A stretch of DNA of 33,877 nucleotides from an uncultured Pseudomonadota bacterium (GTDB taxonomy: Bacteria > Pseudomonadota > Alphaproteobacteria > Rs-D84), in assembly GCA_902799285.1 (NCBI GenBank), contig CADCAA010000006.1, positions 1 to 33,877 on the forward strand. The letters are read 5' to 3'. Shown in pieces: positions 5,504-13,297 of this stretch. The notes below the pieces were generated by a model. That model did no database searches and had not been told where the DNA came from. It saw only the letters and a list, made by a program, of their open reading frames with translations. Both the position numbers and the translations under genes were made by a program. The first letter of the stretch is position 1. Each line of letters begins with the position of its first letter.

Positions 5504-6730
5504 CTAGGAATTTTTTTGAAATATCAATGATGTGTTTATGCCACCAAATGCAAAGTTATTATTCATTACAAATTGTGTATTAAATTCACGGCCGGTGCCG
5601 GTTATATAATCCAATTTGCCGCATTTTTCGTCCACATTTTCCAGATTTAATGTTGGGGCAAACCAACCGTTGTTCATCATCTGGATTGACCAAATTGATT
5701 CCAATGCGCCGCATGCGCCCAATGTGTGGCCGACATAACTTTTCAGACTGCTGGCCGGGGTTTTATCGCCAAACACACGATTGGTTGCAACGGATTCCGC
5801 GATGTCGCCAAATGTTGTTCCCGTACCGTGCAGGCATATATAGCCGATGTCGGACGGTTGCAAATTCGCAGATTGCAATGACAATTCCAAACAGTGTGCG
5901 ATTGTGTCCGGGTTCGGTTGGGTTATATGTGTGCCGTCCGTATTTGTGCCAAAGCCGACGATTTCGGCGTATATTTTTGCACCACGACGGATGGCGTGTT
6001 CGCGTTCTTCTAATATCAATGTTCCTGCGCCACAGCCGATAACCAATCCATCACGCGATGCATCAAATGGCGATGGGGTTTTATTTGGTGTGTCGTTTTT
6101 TGTGCTGGTTGCATACAGTGTATCAAATACCGCAACCTGTGTTGGGTCCAATTCTTCGGCACCGCCGGCAATCATAATATCCATGGCACCGGATTTTATG
6201 TTTTCGTATGCGAACCCGATGGCCAAACTGCCCGATGTGCAGGCGGTGCCACTGGGGATTAAACGGCCGGTTGTTTTGAAATACAATGATATATTTACCG
6301 CCGCAGTCTGGGGCATTATTTTGATATACGACGATGATGTGACATCGCCAATTTCATTTGTTTTGACCATTGAAAAGAAATCCGCAACCGGACCCGCCGA
6401 ACCAAATGAAGAACCGTATGCGACGCCTGTGCGACCATTTGTGATTTCATCCGCGCCCAACAATCCGGCATCACGCAACGCGTTTTCGGCGGAACACACC
6501 GCCATAACAGACACCGGCCCCATTGTGCGCATAACTTTACGGGTGAAATGTTCGGGTGGTGTAAAGTCCACAGGAGCCGCCAAGTGCGAATTTAATCCGC
6601 GAATTGCGGCCAAATCATCAATTTGGCGCACCGCATTTTTATAAGTATGCAAACGATTAAATGCGGAATCCAAATCGTTTCCCAGCGCACTGACCAAACC
6701 CATTCCTGTGATAACAACCCGTTTTGTCAT
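5504..6730 (-). CDS. apeR: Aryl polyene 3-ketoacyl-ACP synthase (FabF-like, ApeR type)
   Basis: A 408-residue condensing enzyme that adds malonyl units to an ACP-bound polyene chain in the cytoplasm. The full catalytic set is present: Cys164 in GTACTSGS, His301 in HGTGT and His335 in YVGHTLGACG. The C-terminal NNFAFGGINTSL is also typical of FabB/FabF. Length is normal for the family. It is the last gene of the minus-strand arm; its ATG lies one base after the apeQ stop, so the four genes apeO-P-Q-R are transcribed together. The ape name rests on gene content and order. Confidence 0.9.
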   Translation of the reverse strand: MTKRVVITGMGLVSALGNDLDSAFNRLHTYKNAVRQIDDLAAIRGLNSHLAAPVDFTPPEHFTRKVMRTMGPVSVMAVCSAENALRDAGLLGADEITNGRTGVAYGSSFGSAGPVADFFSMVKTNEIGDVTSSSYIKIMPQTAAVNISLYFKTTGRLIPSGTACTSGSLAIGFAYENIKSGAMDIMIAGGAEELDPTQVAVFDTLYATSTKNDTPNKTPSPFDASRDGLVIGCGAGTLILEEREHAIRRGAKIYAEIVGFGTNTDGTHITQPNPDTIAHCLELSLQSANLQPSDIGYICLHGTGTTFGDIAESVATNRVFGDKTPASSLKSYVGHTLGACGALESIWSIQMMNNGWFAPTLNLENVDEKCGKLDYITGTGREFNTQFVMNNNFAFGGINTSLIFQKNS

Positions 6731-6731
6731 A

Positions 6732-7457
6732 TTAAATCAATCCCCCGTTTACTGATATAACCTGGCGCGTGATGTATGCTGCATCGTCCGACAGCAAATA
6801 TGCGATTAAACTGGCAACCTCGGACGGTTTACCGGCACGACGCATAGGCACCATTTGTTCGACTATGTCGATTGGTAAATCCGCAGTCATATCTGTTTCA
6901 ATAACGCCCGGTGCAACACAATTTACTGTGATATTACGTTTTGCCAATTCCAGTGCCAATGATTTACATGCGCCGATAATTCCAGCCTTGGACGCGGCAT
7001 AATTTACCTGGCCCCGATTACCCATAACCCCAGACACAGATGACAATGCAATTATACGCCCACCACGACGCGCAGATATCATCGGCATGACACATGGATG
7101 CAAAACATTATATAATCCATCCAGATTTGTGTGTAATACCCTGTCCCACATATCAGAGTTTATAGATGGAAATGGCGCGTCCGCATTTATGCCGGCATTA
7201 CAAATAATACCCCAATACGGGCCATATTGTTCTTGGTCCGCGTTCAGCACATGTTCCGATTGCTCGCGATTTGCAATATCAAATGATATCAGGCGTGCGT
7301 TTGCGCCCAATGCATGCACCGCGTCTAATGTTTCATTTGCCGCCGTCGCATTTGAATTATAATGCAAAACTAAATCGTATCCCAATTTTGCTAAATACAG
7401 TGCAATTGCACGACCTATGCCACGACTGGCCCCGGTTATCAGTATTGTTTTATTCAT
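6732..7457 (-). CDS. apeQ: Aryl polyene 3-oxoacyl-ACP reductase (FabG-like SDR, ApeQ type)
   Basis: A 241-residue short-chain dehydrogenase. The NADPH-binding TGASRGIG is at 8-15, NAG at 87-89, and the catalytic residues are Ser140, Tyr153 and Lys157 (YAASK). It reduces the beta-keto group after each condensation so that the dehydratase can make the conjugated double bond. The start overlaps the end of apeP by eight bases and has a GGAG site, showing translational coupling in the arm. Confidence 0.9.
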   Translation of the reverse strand: MNKTILITGASRGIGRAIALYLAKLGYDLVLHYNSNATAANETLDAVHALGANARLISFDIANREQSEHVLNADQEQYGPYWGIICNAGINADAPFPSINSDMWDRVLHTNLDGLYNVLHPCVMPMISARRGGRIIALSSVSGVMGNRGQVNYAASKAGIIGACKSLALELAKRNITVNCVAPGVIETDMTADLPIDIVEQMVPMRRAGKPSEVASLIAYLLSDDAAYITRQVISVNGGLI

Positions 7458-7917
7458 TGTTATTCTCCATAAAAGTTTTTATATCATCTGGGCGAAAGGC
7501 GTTTAATGCACCGTTTGCGATTAAATTGTTGTTTGCATCGAAAATCTGGCAATCAAAGGATGCAATATTATCATCACAAAACATTGACGTCACATGCACG
7601 AAATACGATTGATTTACCAAATATACCGGTATCGATACAGATATCCTGCGCGAACCAAGTACAAAACCAACACTTGGTTTTTTATTCGGATTATCGTGTA
7701 AATCATTCAGTCCAACACATGCCGCGATACTTTGCGCCATAAATTCCAATGTCGCATCCGATGATATGCCGCCAATTGATGCGTCATACAGCAAATCCGT
7801 ATCCCGAACATCCACACGCGCAATCAAAGTTTGTTTTTCATAATCAAAACTTTCCACATCCGATAATAAAATCATCGGTGCGCGCTGTGGAATAATTTTG
7901 GTTAAATCATAATTCAT
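7450..7917 (-). CDS. apeP: Aryl polyene 3-hydroxyacyl-ACP dehydratase (hotdog fold, ApeP type)
   Basis: A 155-residue hotdog protein. IIPQRAPMILLSDV near the N-terminus and ATLEFMAQSIAA at about 57-68 are the FabZ/FabA-like active-site region seen in aryl polyene and flexirubin dehydratases. It removes water to form the double bonds of the polyene. I use the ATG at 7917; a TTG four codons upstream (7929) is also in frame and would overlap the end of apeO. The tight packing with apeO and apeQ fits an operon. Confidence 0.85.
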   Translation of the reverse strand: MNYDLTKIIPQRAPMILLSDVESFDYEKQTLIARVDVRDTDLLYDASIGGISSDATLEFMAQSIAACVGLNDLHDNPNKKPSVGFVLGSRRISVSIPVYLVNQSYFVHVTSMFCDDNIASFDCQIFDANNNLIANGALNAFRPDDIKTFMENNNE

Positions 7918-7918
7918 T

Positions 7919-9055
7919 TTACCGTCCAATTATTATGCTGGCATTGCTGCCACCAAAGGCAAAAGCATTACACAACACCCGATTGATTTCGTGTTTTGTT
8001 GTTGTGACACTCAGGTTTAATTTCGCGCAATCGGTTGCATATTCGCCGTCAAAGACATGTGGCACAACAAATCCGTATTTTATCATCAGCCATGACAGTC
8101 CCAAACTCACCGCGCCAGCCGCACCAAGTGTGTGTCCGGTCAAAGGCTTTGTTGATGCACACAATGTTTTTTCGCCAAATACAGAACTTATCGCCAGTGA
8201 TTCCATCGCATCATTTGCAACCGTTCCTGTGCCATGCATATTTATAAAATCAATGTCTGTCGCTTTTAATCCGGCATCATTTAATGCGGCGCGCATTGAT
8301 GCAATCGCGCCGGCACCTGATGGGTCGGGTGCGGTTAAATGGTATGCATCGGAACTTTCGCCCGTGCCCAACAATTTTATACCGTCCGTGCCACGCGTCA
8401 TTATGAACAGTGCGCAACCTTCGCCCAGGTTTATTCCGTTGCGGTTTTGCGACATTGGGTTTGTATGTTCAAACGATAGTGCCGACAATGCGTTGAATCC
8501 GTTTAGTGCAAAATCACAACGCGCGTCCACCCCACCAACCAATACTGCATCACAGATATCATTTTTAATTAAACTGCGGGCATCGGTAAAGACCTTGGCA
8601 CTGGAAGAGCATGCGGTCGAAACCGTGTATGCCGGACCACAAAATCCCGTTTTTTCAACCAAAAATTTTGTTGGAGAATATAATTCAATTTCATCCAAAG
8701 AAAATTCGTCCGGCATTTTGCCCGTCGACAGTGCCGTGTTTATGTGTTTTTGAGCCTCGTGTATGCCGGTATTACTGGCCCCCAGCACGATTCCCAGGCG
8801 GGTTGATTTGTGTGTCGATTTTAATTCCAGTATTGAATTCCAGATTTGATTTAATGCCGCATTCAATAAGTCATAGCATCGCATAGATTTGGTATTTGGT
8901 AAATTCACCGCACCAAATGGGACGTTTTTTCCATCAACGGTCCGCGGATGCGCGAACATACCGGATGCGTCACCGTTTTTGGCGTTTTTTATAATTTCAT
9001 CGTGCGTTGTTCCCAATGCGCAGACAAACCCAAGATTTTGTAATATCACACTCAT
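7919..9055 (-). CDS. apeO: Aryl polyene 3-ketoacyl-ACP synthase (FabB-like, ApeO type)
   Basis: A 378-residue ketosynthase, first gene of the minus arm. Its catalytic residues are the Cys in STACSSSA, the His in MHGTGT and the His in LTGHTLGAAG, with a C-terminal NAFAFGGSNASI. I start it at the ATG at 9055, where MSVILQNLGF matches the normal beginning of the family; a 25-residue extension upstream is basic and would overlap the divergent promoter. Aryl polyene loci carry two catalytic ketosynthases plus a chain-length factor, and all three are present in this window. Confidence 0.9.
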   Translation of the reverse strand: MSVILQNLGFVCALGTTHDEIIKNAKNGDASGMFAHPRTVDGKNVPFGAVNLPNTKSMRCYDLLNAALNQIWNSILELKSTHKSTRLGIVLGASNTGIHEAQKHINTALSTGKMPDEFSLDEIELYSPTKFLVEKTGFCGPAYTVSTACSSSAKVFTDARSLIKNDICDAVLVGGVDARCDFALNGFNALSALSFEHTNPMSQNRNGINLGEGCALFIMTRGTDGIKLLGTGESSDAYHLTAPDPSGAGAIASMRAALNDAGLKATDIDFINMHGTGTVANDAMESLAISSVFGEKTLCASTKPLTGHTLGAAGAVSLGLSWLMIKYGFVVPHVFDGEYATDCAKLNLSVTTTKHEINRVLCNAFAFGGSNASIIIGR

Positions 9056-9070
9056 TTTTTTCAAACCCGC

Positions 9071-9098
9071 TTGCAAACGGCAATATTTCCTATATAAT
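9071..9098 (+). promoter_or_regulatory. Promoter of the plus arm of the aryl polyene cluster
   Basis: TTGCAA (9071-9076), 16 bases, TATAAT (9093-9098), within the 62-base gap between divergent apeO and apeC. The minus-arm promoter must overlap it, so both arms probably respond to the same control region. Confidence 0.65.
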
Positions 9099-9117
9099 GC
9101 CAGTATTCTATAAAAAA

Positions 9118-9765
9118 ATGCAATTTTCAAGTATGAACGAAAAACGATATATTGATAAATTTATTATATGGCATGAAAGCGAAGACGAAAAAACGCCTGA
9201 TGTATCATTTATTCCGTCTATGATGCGGCGGCGTATGACGAATTTAGAAAAAATCGCAATTGGGCTCGCGGGGGGTATCATGCCGGAAACAAACGATTAC
9301 ACAACTATATTTGCATCACAGTTTGGCGAATGGGGACAAACGATTCAACTGATTAAACAATTTCACGATGATTCCGAAATGTCGCCGGCTGGATTTAGCA
9401 ATTCTGTGCATAATGCGGCGGTTGGGGCTTTTTCTTTGATTACAAAAAACACCAACAATTATACCGCGATTGCGGCGGGTCGGAACACATTGGAAATGGC
9501 AATATTGCGCGCGATTTTGGAACCACGGGATGCATTGGTTGTTTTTGCCGCCGAACATTGTCCTGAAATATATGACGGTATATTTGATGGCGATAATGGT
9601 GCGCATGGTGTGGCGTTTATGATTAAACATTCTGGGGCGCGCGGCATCAATATATCGGATGGTGATGAAAATGCCGATACTTTGACAATGGATAAATTTG
9701 CGGATTTTTTAACAGGCAAAATAAATTCAATCACAACAAAAACGTGGACAATTAAAAATGATTAA
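9118..9765 (+). CDS. apeC: Ketosynthase-like chain-length factor (ApeC type)
   Basis: A protein of about 215 residues, roughly half of a ketosynthase. The start YIDKFIIWHE, then PDVSFIPSMMRRRMTNLEKIA and TTIFASQFGEW match the small 'beta-ketoacyl synthase chain length factor' proteins of aryl polyene loci. There is no Cys-His-His catalytic set, which is normal: the partner binds the active ketosynthase and sets chain length. The ATG at 9118 is my choice because the family motif begins soon after; ATG 9133 is possible. Neither has a good RBS. It overlaps apeD by eight bases. Confidence 0.8.
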   Translation: MQFSSMNEKRYIDKFIIWHESEDEKTPDVSFIPSMMRRRMTNLEKIAIGLAGGIMPETNDYTTIFASQFGEWGQTIQLIKQFHDDSEMSPAGFSNSVHNAAVGAFSLITKNTNNYTAIAAGRNTLEMAILRAILEPRDALVVFAAEHCPEIYDGIFDGDNGAHGVAFMIKHSGARGINISDGDENADTLTMDKFADFLTGKINSITTKTWTIKND

Positions 9766-10492
9766 ATTTGTACGTTCCATATTGTGTGTGTTTTGTTTTT
9801 TTGTGTTTGGATTGGGCGGTTTGGTTATTGGTTCTGCCATATTTCCAATTATTTTGTTGTTTTATAATTCTGATAAACAGCGGAAAATTTTCGTAAACAC
9901 TGTACATATTTCTTGGCGGGCGTTTGTTTGGTTGATGTGTGTTTTGCGTTTAATCAGCATTAATTGTCAATCGCGCACAAAGTTAAAAAATTTGCGCGGG
10001 ACCATTGTGATTGCAAATCATCCGTCACTGATTGATGTGGTGATTTTGGTGTCAATAATTCCAAATTCTGTGTGTGTCGTGAAAAGCAGTTTATTCAGAA
10101 ATTTCTTTATCCGACGGGTAATTCGTAAAATCTATTTATCAAACACTATGAATCCCGGTGAGTTTATCAACAGTGGTATTGACGCGTTATCGCACGGATA
10201 TAATATTGTTATTTTTCCCGAAGGAACACGGACGGTTGCGGGGCGGCCTGTACACCTGCATCGTGGGTTTGCATATTTACAGATGGCAAGTTCGGCCGAC
10301 ATTTTACCAATAAACATAAAAAACAATCCACCGGTTTTGGGCAAAACACAAAAATGGTGGGATGTTGGGGTAAAAGTATCCAAATACGAGATTACACCAT
10401 GTTCGCCAATTTGTTATAAACCAGGCAAAATTAAAAACCGTCGCGACATTGCGTTGGGCATTACACGCACCGTCAAAAAATCATTGTTTTAA
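9758..10492 (+). CDS. apeD: Membrane lysophospholipid-type acyltransferase (PlsC-like, ApeD type)
   Basis: A 244-residue acyltransferase with a long hydrophobic N-terminus (about residues 8-37), then NHPSLID, which contains the NHxxxxD catalytic motif, and FPEGTRT, the glycerol-phosphate binding motif. It should transfer an acyl chain at the inner face of the membrane, probably when the polyene is joined to its lipid. The eight-base overlap with the chain-length factor gene shows co-translation. Confidence 0.85.
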   Translation: MIKFVRSILCVFCFFVFGLGGLVIGSAIFPIILLFYNSDKQRKIFVNTVHISWRAFVWLMCVLRLISINCQSRTKLKNLRGTIVIANHPSLIDVVILVSIIPNSVCVVKSSLFRNFFIRRVIRKIYLSNTMNPGEFINSGIDALSHGYNIVIFPEGTRTVAGRPVHLHRGFAYLQMASSADILPINIKNNPPVLGKTQKWWDVGVKVSKYEITPCSPICYKPGKIKNRRDIALGITRTVKKSLF

Positions 10493-10503
10493 GTATATAT
10501 TCC

Positions 10504-10553
10504 TTGACTTTTTTATATATTTTTCTATCCTTAGGGCCATAGATTCTAAGGAT
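10504..10553 (+). promoter_or_regulatory. Internal promoter/operator or RBS-sequestering hairpin before the ACP genes
   Basis: TTGACT (10504-10509) with a weak -10 TATCCT (10526-10531, 16-base spacer) precedes a perfect 8-bp inverted repeat, ATCCTTAG (10527-10534) and CTAAGGAT (10546-10553). The right arm contains the ribosome-binding site AAGGA five or six bases before the ACP ATG. If transcribed from upstream, the hairpin would hide that site; if read as DNA, it is an operator-like palindrome over the -10. Confidence 0.5.
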
Positions 10554-10558
10554 AATAT

Positions 10559-10834
10559 ATGAAACGCGAATTACTGGAACACGAAATAAAAGAATTGATT
10601 GTGTCGGCATTGGATTTAGAGGATATTACGGCCAATGACATTGATACAAATGCCCCGCTGTTTGGAACGGGTTTGGGATTGGATTCTATTGACGCATTGG
10701 AATTGGGTATGGCGTTAAAGAAAAAATACGATGTAAATTTCAAGGCTGACAAGGATGCTAATCGTGAATATTTCAAATCTGTGTCGGCTTTGGCGGCGTA
10801 TATTGCGGAATCAAAAAACATTACTTTGGAGTAG
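10559..10834 (+). CDS. apeE: Aryl polyene acyl carrier protein 1 (ApeE type)
   Basis: A 91-residue acidic carrier protein. GLGLDSIDALELG contains the phosphopantetheine attachment Ser43. It carries the growing aryl polyene chain between the ketosynthase, reductase and dehydratase; activation requires a phosphopantetheinyl transferase, one of which is encoded at 16704-17198. AAGGA before the ATG lies in a hairpin arm. A second ACP follows five bases downstream, the tandem arrangement typical of aryl polyene clusters. Confidence 0.92.
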   Translation: MKRELLEHEIKELIVSALDLEDITANDIDTNAPLFGTGLGLDSIDALELGMALKKKYDVNFKADKDANREYFKSVSALAAYIAESKNITLE

Positions 10835-10839
10835 TACAA

Positions 10840-11094
10840 ATGCATACAAAAGATGAAATTTTAGCACATATCAAAGAAATCTTGGTCAATGAATTTGATA
10901 TCGCGGCGGATAAATTGGTGCCAACTGCGCGTTTGGTCGAAGATCTGGATTTGGATTCTATTGATGCGGTCGATTTGGTCGTCAAATTGCAAAAGGTTAT
11001 AAATTGCAAAGTTGAACCGGATGATTTCAAACAAATTCGTACTTTACAAGATATGGTTGATGCCGTTGAAAAAATCGTTAATAAAAATAATTAA
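10840..11094 (+). CDS. apeF: Aryl polyene acyl carrier protein 2 (ApeF type)
   Basis: An 84-residue acidic ACP with the attachment site LDLDSIDAVDL (Ser40). It resembles the first ACP in layout but differs clearly in sequence, so it is not a recent duplicate; the two probably serve different steps such as starter loading and elongation. The end overlaps the start of the next membrane-protein gene. Confidence 0.92.
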   Translation: MHTKDEILAHIKEILVNEFDIAADKLVPTARLVEDLDLDSIDAVDLVVKLQKVINCKVEPDDFKQIRTLQDMVDAVEKIVNKNN

Positions 11095-11617
11095 AATTTT
11101 AGGGGTCGGGATTTCTGTTCTGTACCCTTTTATCGTGTTTTTTGCATTGAAAAAGCATATTGCTTTGCGCGCGGTTGCGTTGTTGTTATTGGCCATCGCC
11201 GGCGTATCGACCATGCGCAACAAACAAATTTGGATGTTCGTCGCTGTATTATTTTTGTGTTTGGGACTGATTATATTTAATCAGGGTATTTTTTTGAAAC
11301 TGTATCCTCTTTCGATGAATTTGGGCGTGTGTTTAATGTTTGCTTTATCGTTGCACAACACGCCATTGATTGAAAAATTTGCAATTAAAATGGGATACAC
11401 AATGGACGATGCGGCACGCAAATACGCAAAACGCGCAACCGTTGCATGGGCGATATTTATGGGCGCTTTGGCGATTATATCGGGTGTGACGGTATTTTTA
11501 TCTGATGAAATTTGGGTTTTGTTTAACGGTTTGATTTCCTATGTTTTGATTGCTATCATGATGGGCGTTGAATTTTTCGTTCGCAAAAGGGTTGCACGTG
11601 TCAACAGACATAAATAA
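11060..11617 (+). CDS. apeG: Multi-pass inner-membrane protein of aryl polyene clusters (COG4648-like, ApeG type)
   Basis: A protein of about 185 residues with at least five hydrophobic segments (VGISVLYPFIVFFAL, AVALLLLAIAG, MFVAVLFLCLGLIIF, then two near the C-terminus: AIFMGALAIISGVTVFL and LISYVLIAIMMGV). The start MPLKKSLIKI at 11060 overlaps the ACP gene by 35 bases; no strong RBS is visible, consistent with translational coupling. Its biochemical role is unknown in the family. The hydrophilic loop MGYTMDDAARKYAKRATVAW sits between the two halves. Confidence 0.75.
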   Translation: MPLKKSLIKIIKILGVGISVLYPFIVFFALKKHIALRAVALLLLAIAGVSTMRNKQIWMFVAVLFLCLGLIIFNQGIFLKLYPLSMNLGVCLMFALSLHNTPLIEKFAIKMGYTMDDAARKYAKRATVAWAIFMGALAIISGVTVFLSDEIWVLFNGLISYVLIAIMMGVEFFVRKRVARVNRHK

Positions 11618-13295
11618 ATTCTTTATCGGCAATATTGCACCAAATCGCACTGTGTTTTATCGTGGGGCACATGCTATTTCTTATGTTGAATTTTCATCCG
11701 ATGTGGCGCGTTTTGCAAATATATTTGCTGGTATTGATGGCGATACCGTTATATTGTTTGTGCCGGACGATATTTATTTATTCTGTGTTTATTTTATGGC
11801 ATTGATGCAGGCGGGCCGTGACGTTGTTTTGCCGGCAATGTTAAATATGCAAAATGCACAAACATTACGCGACACAACAAATACAATTGTGACCAATCAG
11901 AAATTAAATTTGGATGGGTTCGATATTGTTGACACAACACAAAATCGCGGTAATGATTGGAATTTTTGCGATATGGATAATCGCAGAATTTATTTCTTTA
12001 CATCGGGCAGTACCGGCACCCCAAAGAAAATATGCAAAACTTTTCACAACCTGGCGGCAGAGGTTCGTCAGCACTGTAAAATGCAAAGTGCGATTTTTGA
12101 CACCCGCCCTGTGATGGTGGCATCAATTGCGCCGTATCATATGTATGGATTATTATGGCGGTTTTTAATTCCGTTGGGTGCGGGTATTGCGATTGACACA
12201 AATTTAATCTTTACACCCGAAGAATTGCAGGCTGCACAAAACAAATTTGAACATATTTTGTTTGCAACGACACCTTCGTTTTTGGACAGTATTACGAAAT
12301 ATCAAAATCAATATGTTTTCAAAAATAACTGTATCGGAATTTTTTCCAGTGGCAGTTTACTGGATGCTAAAACATCCAATGCCGCATTTGAAAAATTCGG
12401 CGTATCCCCGTTCGAAGTTTTTGGCAGTACTGAAACCGGTGGCGTTGCGTATCGGCAACAAAAAAACGGTGTTTTATGGACGGTGTTTGACGATGTGAAT
12501 GTGTCATTGGGCGACGATAATTGCATTGTTGCGGATTCTGAATTTTGTTGTGTGCGCCCGTATCCGATGTCCGATGTAATTGAAATGCAAAACGCGCGAC
12601 AATTTATTTTGCATGGGCGCGCAGACCGCGTTGTAAAAATTGCCGAAGAACGAATTTCACTGCCTGAATACGAAGAAAAATTAAACGTACATAAATTTGT
12701 TGAACGTGCTGTGGTCACGACATTATCGCAAAATAGCCGTATTGTTATTGGGTGTGTTTTGGTATTAAATGATGCGGGGCGTGATTTTATTATTTCAAAT
12801 GGACGACGGAACCTGATTCAAAATATAAAAGATTATTTGGCGGCGTATTTTCCAAATGTTGCCCTGCCCCGAAAAATTCGAATTGTGAACGTGATACCAA
12901 TGAACACACAGGGAAAAATCCTGAAAGCCGAGGTTGCTGAAATTCTGCGGTCCAAAGTGGCGGAACCAGTTGCAAAAAATATTATTAAAACCGATAAATC
13001 ATGGGCTGCGGATTTGGTGTTTTTGGATGACGCAGAATATTTCAAGGGGCATTTTGACGGATATCCAATATTGCCCGGCGTTATTCAGTTGCACTTTGTA
13101 ATGCGATTTATTCGACTGTTCTTTGGGACTGATGCGCGTGCGTATGATATTTCAAAATTAAAATTTTCCAATTTGATTTTGCCAAATACAACTGTGCATT
13201 TTGAATTGAATAAATGTGGCGATAATGAATTTTCTTTCAGTTATGAAAATGGTGATATAAAATATTCGGCGGGAAAAATCGTGATAAAGGAATAA
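11598..13295 (+). CDS. apeH-apeI: Fused AMP-dependent acyl ligase and hotdog thioester dehydratase (ApeH-ApeI type)
   Basis: A 565-residue fusion. Residues 1 to about 450 form an adenylate-forming ligase: FFTSGSTGTPKKI (about 133-145) is the ATP-binding loop, EVFGSTETGG the A5-like region, and LHGRADRVVKI the hinge, with GKILKAEV containing the C-terminal lysine. It should load an aryl acid starter onto ACP. Residues 465-565 are a hotdog domain with HFDGYPILPGVIQL, the FabA/FabZ-like motif of ApeI. In the reference clusters I know these are two genes; here they are one. The GTG at 11598 is chosen because AAGGG lies six bases upstream and it overlaps apeG by 20 bases. Confidence 0.85.
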   Translation: MSTDINKFFIGNIAPNRTVFYRGAHAISYVEFSSDVARFANIFAGIDGDTVILFVPDDIYLFCVYFMALMQAGRDVVLPAMLNMQNAQTLRDTTNTIVTNQKLNLDGFDIVDTTQNRGNDWNFCDMDNRRIYFFTSGSTGTPKKICKTFHNLAAEVRQHCKMQSAIFDTRPVMVASIAPYHMYGLLWRFLIPLGAGIAIDTNLIFTPEELQAAQNKFEHILFATTPSFLDSITKYQNQYVFKNNCIGIFSSGSLLDAKTSNAAFEKFGVSPFEVFGSTETGGVAYRQQKNGVLWTVFDDVNVSLGDDNCIVADSEFCCVRPYPMSDVIEMQNARQFILHGRADRVVKIAEERISLPEYEEKLNVHKFVERAVVTTLSQNSRIVIGCVLVLNDAGRDFIISNGRRNLIQNIKDYLAAYFPNVALPRKIRIVNVIPMNTQGKILKAEVAEILRSKVAEPVAKNIIKTDKSWAADLVFLDDAEYFKGHFDGYPILPGVIQLHFVMRFIRLFFGTDARAYDISKLKFSNLILPNTTVHFELNKCGDNEFSFSYENGDIKYSAGKIVIKE

Positions 13296-13297
13296 AA

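Noticed and set aside
5847-6644. Long open frame on the plus strand opposite the ketosynthase apeR
   Set aside because: No family motifs, no RBS, and it is the mirror of a gene with a full catalytic set.
7935-8753. Long open frame on the plus strand opposite apeO
   Set aside because: It is the complement of a clear ketosynthase; composition is typical of an antisense shadow.
9007-9117. N-terminal extension of the chain-length factor gene
   Set aside because: It would begin inside the divergent apeO gene and cross the promoter; family homology starts after 9118.
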